NCBI GenBank assembly: GCA_963691655.1
Contig: OY829326.1
Coordinates: 116,223,388 to 116,287,387 of the forward strand
From: Toxonevra muliebris
Lineage: Eukaryota; Arthropoda; Insecta; Diptera; Pallopteridae
Direction of reading: 5' to 3'
Length of the DNA stretch: 64,000 bases
The position numbers were made by a program, and so were the translations under genes. How positions within the stretch are numbered: position 1 is the first letter of the stretch; each line of letters starts with the position of its first letter. The notes below the pieces were generated by a model. It made no database searches. It was not told the DNA's origin and was given only the letters and a program-made list of their open reading frames with translations. Shown one piece after another: positions 58,801-64,000 of this stretch.

Positions 58801-59606
58801 CAGAAACGGGCTAATTTACGAATCCTAATACAACTTTTCTGGCACAAAAATAGAACGATATGTTTGTCGGGATATTTCTCAAAGAAATGTTTTTTTGTAG
58901 ACGCCCCCATCTGAGTAGAAATGGACTGGAATCCTTTTGCAATCAACTTCATTTACCCATTCCTGCCTATCAGAAATAAGAATTCGGAACCTCTGGTTGA
59001 ATATTGGTTTCGTGGAAAATAATTATATAATAGTTCAATTTCGTAGAATGCCCTGATCTACCAATAGACCTCAGTTTAGCTTAAGGGCTTGATAAATGAT
59101 CCTGCTCGATTATATTTCTCACCCAAATCCCAAACGTTATCGTTATTAGTTAACTAGTTCCAAAGATATCATAAATAACAGATATCTATATATAAGATAA
59201 AATATCAGAAATTAAACTAAAATATATTAATATTTTATATTTTTTAGTTTGTTTTTTTTTTTTGTGTTACTTACCTCAATGAGAGATGTCCATGCTTGTG
59301 TCTGGGTCTTTCAGATAAGCCCAAAAATTCAAGAATCTCATAGGACACATGCAATTTATCATCATCGTCTAGAACGCGATGCATAATAGTTTGATCAACA
59401 CCATTATCCAAATAAATACCAGATTGACTGGCACTTACGAGTATTTGTGATTTAGTATTTATATTATTTAAAATTAAAATCAAAAATGATGCCAATATAA
59501 GCAAATTTAAATTGCTGAGCATTAACGAACGCAAGGATGAAAGACTACTAGTTCGACTACAGCAGGTGCTAGTACGAGGACGGCGTAGATAATGATGATG
59601 GCGCAT
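52812..59606 (-). CDS. gbb: Glass bottom boat, BMP5/6/7-class ligand
   Basis: Five coding exons on the minus strand: 59606-59275, 55191-55016, 53828-53392, 53320-53156 and 53072-52812, with intron phases 2, 1, 0 and 0, encode 456 residues (Drosophila Gbb is 455). Gbb is secreted and signals through Tkv/Sax and Wit/Punt receptors to Mad at synapses, in fat body and in discs. The prodomain has [32 protein letters not shown] and [19 protein letters not shown]. Cleavage site RKKR gives a 128-residue mature domain containing [41 protein letters not shown] and SCGCH. I use the first ATG at 59606. A later Met (residue 29) begins a better signal sequence ([12 protein letters not shown]), so it could be the true start. 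Intron 1 (4.1 kb) holds a Tc1-like fragment. TTTATT at 52619 is a candidate polyadenylation signal. Confidence 0.95.
56211..56707 (-). mobile_element. Tc1-like fragment in gbb intron 1
   Basis: The terminus CAGTGCCGGTCATATCATTT at 56211 follows TA (56209-56210), as in Tc1 elements. On the minus strand the reading 56707-56477 ends [20 protein letters not shown] followed by ATKF. It is preceded by [20 protein letters not shown], the C-terminal end of a Tc1-type transposase (usual form VIANNGHATKY). Everything upstream of this C-terminal part is missing, as is the opposite TIR. Confidence 0.75.
57280..59270. other. Remainder of gbb intron 1
   Basis: A/T-rich intron sequence with an (AT)10 run at 58065-58084 and mixed T/A homopolymers at 57720-57960. 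No element ends or exons are seen. Any gbb enhancers in it cannot be located by eye. Confidence 0.4.
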
Positions 59607-60023
59607 ATTGCACCACAGTTTTCTTCTTTTTCTTTTCTATTTTCACAGTATAATTTTAATGAATTCAGAAATTTATCTCTTTCATTTAAGTAAATAGTAT
59701 ATATGCAATTTATCCACTTTTCTCATGAAGTTTACGTTTACGGTTAATATCAGAACTTATTTCAAATTCAATAAATTTGATGTTTTAGTTGTATGCCATT
59801 TTTGGTTGTTTTTGATGTTATTTTGCTTAGTGTTTATTGTTGTTGTTTGCATCCGATTTTACGATACGCTGAAAATATTATTTATGTTAAATGAATTATA
59901 AAAAAAAGAGCAAAAAAAAATTAAAAAGAAATTTACAAAAAATACACAAGAAAAATTATTCGTAAAAGCTAAATGTTATTTATGAATACAAACAAATGGA
60001 CGAAGAAGCTATACATCAATATA

Positions 60024-60120
60024 CAGTGGTGGGACGTTTAAATAGCACACTAGCTACTATACTGCTGGAAATGTCACAACTAGCAATTTTTCAATGGATG
60101 GATCATTTGATTTGAAATGA
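60024..60120 (+). mobile_element. Possible Tc1-like TIR remnant
   Basis: CAGTGGTGGGACGTTTAAAT follows TA at 60022-60023 and resembles a Tc1-family end. No matching opposite end or transposase sequence was found. Confidence 0.3.
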
Positions 60121-60129
60121 CTTTGTTGG

Positions 60130-60995
60130 AGTTAAGACAAGCAAACAATAAAATCAATTTGGACCCCTAACAGATCCAAGGAGGGTGGGGGAGATTACTT
60201 CTAGTACCCCTCTTTAGTTAGCCAATGTCTATATATAATGAAGCCTGACTATTGTGGAGACATTAAAACATTTTTTTTTTTAAATACTGCAGGCTTATTC
60301 TGAGAATCGCCATTCATTTGTCGAAAACATCGGTTTTTATGTTAAAACCCTACTCTGGATCCGCCAGTGATTTGGACGATATTGGAAATACATCCAAATA
60401 AGATTTTCTTCTAAAACAATACTAGTTGGAAAATTTCGTGAAAAAAATAAAACTTCCAATGAATAATCATACTGAATATAATCCAAGGCGGATTTAACAT
60501 GGTGGTAGCAGCATTACAACAAGTACAACGTAACAATAACAACACGCTACGTTGTTGTTGCTAAAAATCGTAATTGTCAAAAGCACAAGAACAAATGCAT
60601 GGAAAACAAACAAAAAAAAACAAAGATTTTGACAGTTAAGATTATCTTCATATAAAATTAGAGAAGAAGAAGACAGAGCTGCTATCACCTATTATAATTT
60701 CGCCATGATATAATCCCTCCAATTCTAGAATCCGTCGTAACAGTTACGACGTTAATGCAGCTATTAAATAATCCAAAATATATGTATTCCAATTAAAATT
60801 CCAATTCCAATCGTAATCAAATTTAGTGTTGCCTATTGAAAATAAATCATTATTTCTTAAATAGCTTTTTTTAATTTCGAATCCGTAACTGTTACGTCGA
60901 ATTCCAGAATAGGTGCTTATATTAAAAATACAGAAAAGACATACCAAAAGCTATCTCTCCATTAGCTTATCCAAGAAAATACTTGAAATACTAGT
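60130..60995. other. Intergenic stretch upstream of gbb
   Basis: No gene. An inverted pair built on TAACNGTTACG lies near 60735 and 60890 (AACAGTTACGACG and GTAACTGTTACGTCG), of unknown origin. Confidence 0.35.
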
Positions 60996-60999
60996 GAGC

Positions 61000-61375
61000 A
61001 TCTACTTCGTTTCTTACTGGTTTTGTTAGAGTGCAACACAAACGGGATTTTTCACGTGACTGATTTTGTTCTAAAGCTTTTTTTCTGTTGATACTCTCTA
61101 CATTTATCGGCACAAACATGACGTAGCACACTTACACTATAACACATGACAGAAAAATTCAGCTGTATGGAATCAAGCTCTCTCACTAAAGCACATGAGA
61201 TAAAACTGCAAGAAGTAGACTCTCTGCATGATTGTATGCAGCCGATCCCCATTTGACTTCGTTAAACACTAACAACAGTTTAACTTCCTTTCTTATGTTT
61301 CGTATGAGTGCAACAACAACGCGACTTCCGTTGCAAAATTTTCGATTTACCCTCGCTAAAGAAGTTTCACATCAA
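61000..61375 (-). repeat. Inverted copy of the 7.1-8.4 kb dispersed repeat
   Basis: On the minus strand this reads from the ACTTCTTTAGCGAGGGTAAA block through GTTGTTGTTGCACTCATACG, AGTTTTATCTCATGTGCTTTAG, TGTTTGTGCCGATAAATG and on to a second GTTGCACTC...CCAGTAAGAAACGAAG. It therefore contains one whole unit plus the start of a second, as in the 7-kb copy. It lacks the Harbinger MITE and so records the empty insertion site. Confidence 0.75.
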
Positions 61376-61379
61376 AAAT

Positions 61380-62525
61380 TCTGGAGATAGAAAAACGATT
61401 CAAACTTTTCTGAACATGCTGTTCCTGGAACCTTCATCACGAAAGATATATTTAATTCAGAAATTTATATCAGCAAGTATTTGAAGAAAAGCACATTCTA
61501 CAGAAAATGTTGCCACAGGAATTTTATCAAGCTGCTAACATCAATACTACATTTGGATTTACAAGAAATCAAAGTTCAAACCAATCAATTATGTTTAGAC
61601 TTTAATGTATAAATTTAAGAGTGTCATTGTTTTAGTGTGGAAATATTGGTTCTTTTGCAATTTTACCGGCCAAATCTGAAAACTTTAAAGTTTTGAAAAA
61701 ATACTCTTAAGCCTTTTTGGTGATAATTACAATACTGGACGAAAGTTTACTTGGAAAATAGTTGCTTTTGAATCAAAAGGTTTTTACCTCTTAGTAGTTA
61801 CTTTCTAATAGCAGGTAAAATTTTTACCCCGGTGACTGAATTCTCTTACTTTCACGGGGACATTTGCACTTTTTGAGCTTCATAGTATAGAACAAAACTT
61901 CATCACTTGTTAAAACTGGACAAAAAGACAAAAAGAACGAAACATTTCTCCTTTCAAAATTCTCATCCTTTCATTCAAAATTCGTAAAACCTATCAAACC
62001 GATTTTTCTTATATTTTTTATATTTGTATAATATTCATAACATAGTCATGAAATTCAAACCATGGATTTTCGCCAATTTTAGCCTTAACCAGAACCATAT
62101 TTCCAACCAATCGTTTATTTCACGAGGGTCTTACTAGCTTGGGTTCAGTTCGAAATCCGAAGAAAATTAACAAATTTATTGTTGTGCTAGCGTGGAAATT
62201 TCTGCCGACTAGTGATTTCACTTATTCTCCTCCCCTTTTTTACCAATGTTCTTGAAATTTTAAATGAAATATCGTAAAATTATTCCAAATTGCCCATTGA
62301 ATTTTTGAATTTTTCAAAAACAAATAAAATACCACCAACCTAACGAACTTTTTTGGCCCTCTCGTATTTACTAACTGGTCACCTTGACTTGGAGGTAATT
62401 ATATTTTTTTATTTTAACACACAGGGACACCTCTATTAATGCGGTGTATTTTTTTGATTGGAGAAGGAAGATAATAGGTATTATTATTTGAAGGAAGGGC
62501 GAATGTCAAACACTGCGTCCTATAA
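61380..62525. other. Intergenic stretch
   Basis: No gene or recognisable element. Confidence 0.4.
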
Positions 62526-62529
62526 GATC

Positions 62530-63138
62530 TATTGTACCAAAGCCACAAGTTATGAAAAAAGAAAGGAAGAGAGAAAGAAAGATAGGTAAGAAACATAGCC
62601 AAGCCAAGAATCGAGCTAGGGTCTACAGAAACAAGAGTCTGGCACTCTGCCACTAGAATACAGTGGCGATGGTTGGACCTACAGTTGAACGCCATTTCCG
62701 AACGGCTGTATGGCTATTCTTTATCAGCTCGGTGGTTTTGCTATTACCAAAAAAAAGTGTGTACTTGTACACAGAGTGCCTAACTCAGCGCTTTTCTCGC
62801 TGATTTTAGTGTTTTTTGAGAATTAAAACGAGGAAAAAAGTGATTTAGCGCTCAGTGTGTTTCTTTCAATTCGAAAAATCGAAGAAATTTTTATTCACTA
62901 GAAGTATCAGATGTGTGCCTATATTAGTGAAAAAGTTTAAATGTATTGAGTTTTCTTGCATTTATATAAGGAAAAAAATTTAACGCTTTTTTTTAAGAAA
63001 ATACGCGTTTTATTCTTCATTTTAGCGGATTTTGAAAAACAAAAGTTGGCCACACTGCTTGTACACTTTCTCAAAATTATCATTCACTTCGTGTCGATAG
63101 TGCATATAAGAAGTCCACTAGACTAACGAGGTCGTCAA
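62530..63138 (-). mobile_element. tRNA-derived SINE copy, interrupted
   Basis: On the minus strand 63138-63095 reads TTGACGACCTCGTTAGTCTA and then CTTCTTATATGCACTATCGA, matching the head and mid part of the SINE at 10115 with about 75 bases deleted. The second tRNA-like module is at 62665-62600 (GCAGAGTGCCAGACTCTTG, CTCGATTCTTGGCTTGG), with the CT-rich tail at 62595-62540. The intervening 62690-63090 contains unrelated sequence, including a hAT MITE with its own target duplication. The two SINE parts may be one interrupted copy or two partial copies. Confidence 0.55.
62772..63057. mobile_element. hAT MITE, 286 bp, with 8-bp target duplication CTTGTACA
   Basis: The ends are CAGAGTGCCTAAC (left) and, on the minus strand, CAGTGTGGCCAAC (right), inverted with 10 of 13 matches. 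CTTGTACA flanks both sides exactly (62764-62771 and 63058-63065). There is no coding capacity. A truncated relative is at 40436-40578. The size, CAG-ended TIRs and 8-bp duplication are those of a hAT-derived MITE. Confidence 0.85.
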
Positions 63139-63139
63139 G

Positions 63140-64000
63140 ATAATAAATATGTAGAAGACAGAAATGTCTGTGATCGTTTACTTTGAATTCAAAAAGGTTA
63201 TAACTATCCGGAAAAATATTTGTAGTTCACGGTACATACGGTACAACAGATAGCTTTAACTGTAGGCCGATTATGCAAAGCGCGGCGGATCGTACAAATT
63301 TCGCCTTTTCAAGTGCGATCCGCTTCGAACTACGCTATTATGAAAGGCGAACGAGGCGAACATTTTTGTTCCAATATTTCCATGAAATTGAACAGGAGAT
63401 TTCCAGTTAATATTGTGAATGGGACAATAAAAAGATCATGAGTTAATAAAACGTGTAAATATAAAATAAATATATAAATAATAAAGTAAATAATAAAGTA
63501 AACATGACAAAATTGTTTCTTTTTTTTTGCATTTTCTGGGTAATATTAACGTAAAATTAATGTATAAAACTATTTTAGAAAAAAATTCTTAAATTTTGGC
63601 TTATTTTAAAAATTAATATATTTGCCACAATTCCGCCAAATCAAAAGCTATCGGACTTGAGTTACGATATGGATGCCGTGAGTGTGTTTTTGTCTTCAGA
63701 ACGAGAGGAGGTAGAAGAAGGATCTAATTCTAATTTAAGAGTACAAAGGCGATTAATCAGATAGGCTTCATACCCAATTGATCTTCATCAGCAATAACAT
63801 TCCATCCGCAGTGTTGCCAAACCAAACAATTCAATGGAGTTGTCAACTCTGTTCTCTTTCGAAGCGAAGCGAAAGAGGCGGAGGCGAACTTCATAATATC
63901 GAAATTCTTTTCCGCGCATTTCACGCATTTTCGCAAAAGAGCGACCATGAAAATACCAATGGAATTAAGTCACGCGAGCAACGTTTTGGCAAAACCATTT
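63140..64000. other. Terminal stretch of the window
   Basis: No gene is recognised. GCG-rich patches (63276-63300 and 63860-63890, with GAAGCGAAGCGAAAGAGGCG) stand out from the A/T-rich background but match nothing I know. Confidence 0.35.

Noticed and set aside
1..64000. CRISPR arrays, bacterial operons, riboswitches or phage modules
   Set aside because: The window is clearly eukaryotic with spliceosomal introns; the tandem repeats seen are transposon-associated.

Overview
The window looks like nuclear DNA of a higher fly (Diptera, Cyclorrhapha), probably a tephritid fruit fly. It is AT-rich, its genes have short phase-consistent introns, and its proteins read like Drosophila families (Gbb, CalpC, Dip-C, Prp16, DUF1397 hemolymph proteins). 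The gaps are filled with Tc1/mariner, hAT, PIF/Harbinger, Helitron-like, SINE and non-LTR remains. The family placement is an inference from these features, not from a database search.

Layout. 1-16.5 kb has no recognisable host exon and is packed with transposon debris; it is probably an intron of the next gene. 16.5-18.3 kb (+) carries the last three exons of the DEAH splicing helicase Prp16/DHX38. 19-20.4 kb is a decayed Tc1-like element. 22.8-24.2 kb (-) is prolidase (Dip-C). 26.9-28.6 kb and 32.6-34.1 kb (+) are two three-exon, screw-like BMP ligand genes, separated by a hAT element with intact target-site duplications. 35.8-38.3 kb (-) is CalpC, a calpain homologue with no catalytic residues. 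41.8-42.7 kb and 48.2-49.0 kb (+) are two DUF1397 (27-kDa hemolymph protein) paralogues. 52.8-59.6 kb (-) is the five-exon BMP gene glass bottom boat (gbb). 60-64 kb holds further repeats, including a hAT MITE with 8-bp duplications close to tRNA-derived SINE sequence.

The main biological theme is a local BMP5/6/7-class ligand cluster. gbb and two diverged screw-like copies lie within 33 kb. The copies keep gbb introns 1 and 2 at the same positions and phases but lack introns 3 and 4, so they arose by DNA-level duplication rather than retroposition. The upstream copy looks like a normal screw. The downstream copy has lost the R-X-X-R convertase site before the mature domain, gained a cysteine beside the terminal C-X-C and changed the central helix region.

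The second theme is transposon archaeology. Several elements have boundaries readable to the base: hAT with AATGAACC, hAT-like with GTGCGAAC, hAT MITE with CTTGTACA, Harbinger MITE with TTA, and a TA-flanked foldback MITE. Several are nested, which gives relative insertion ages.
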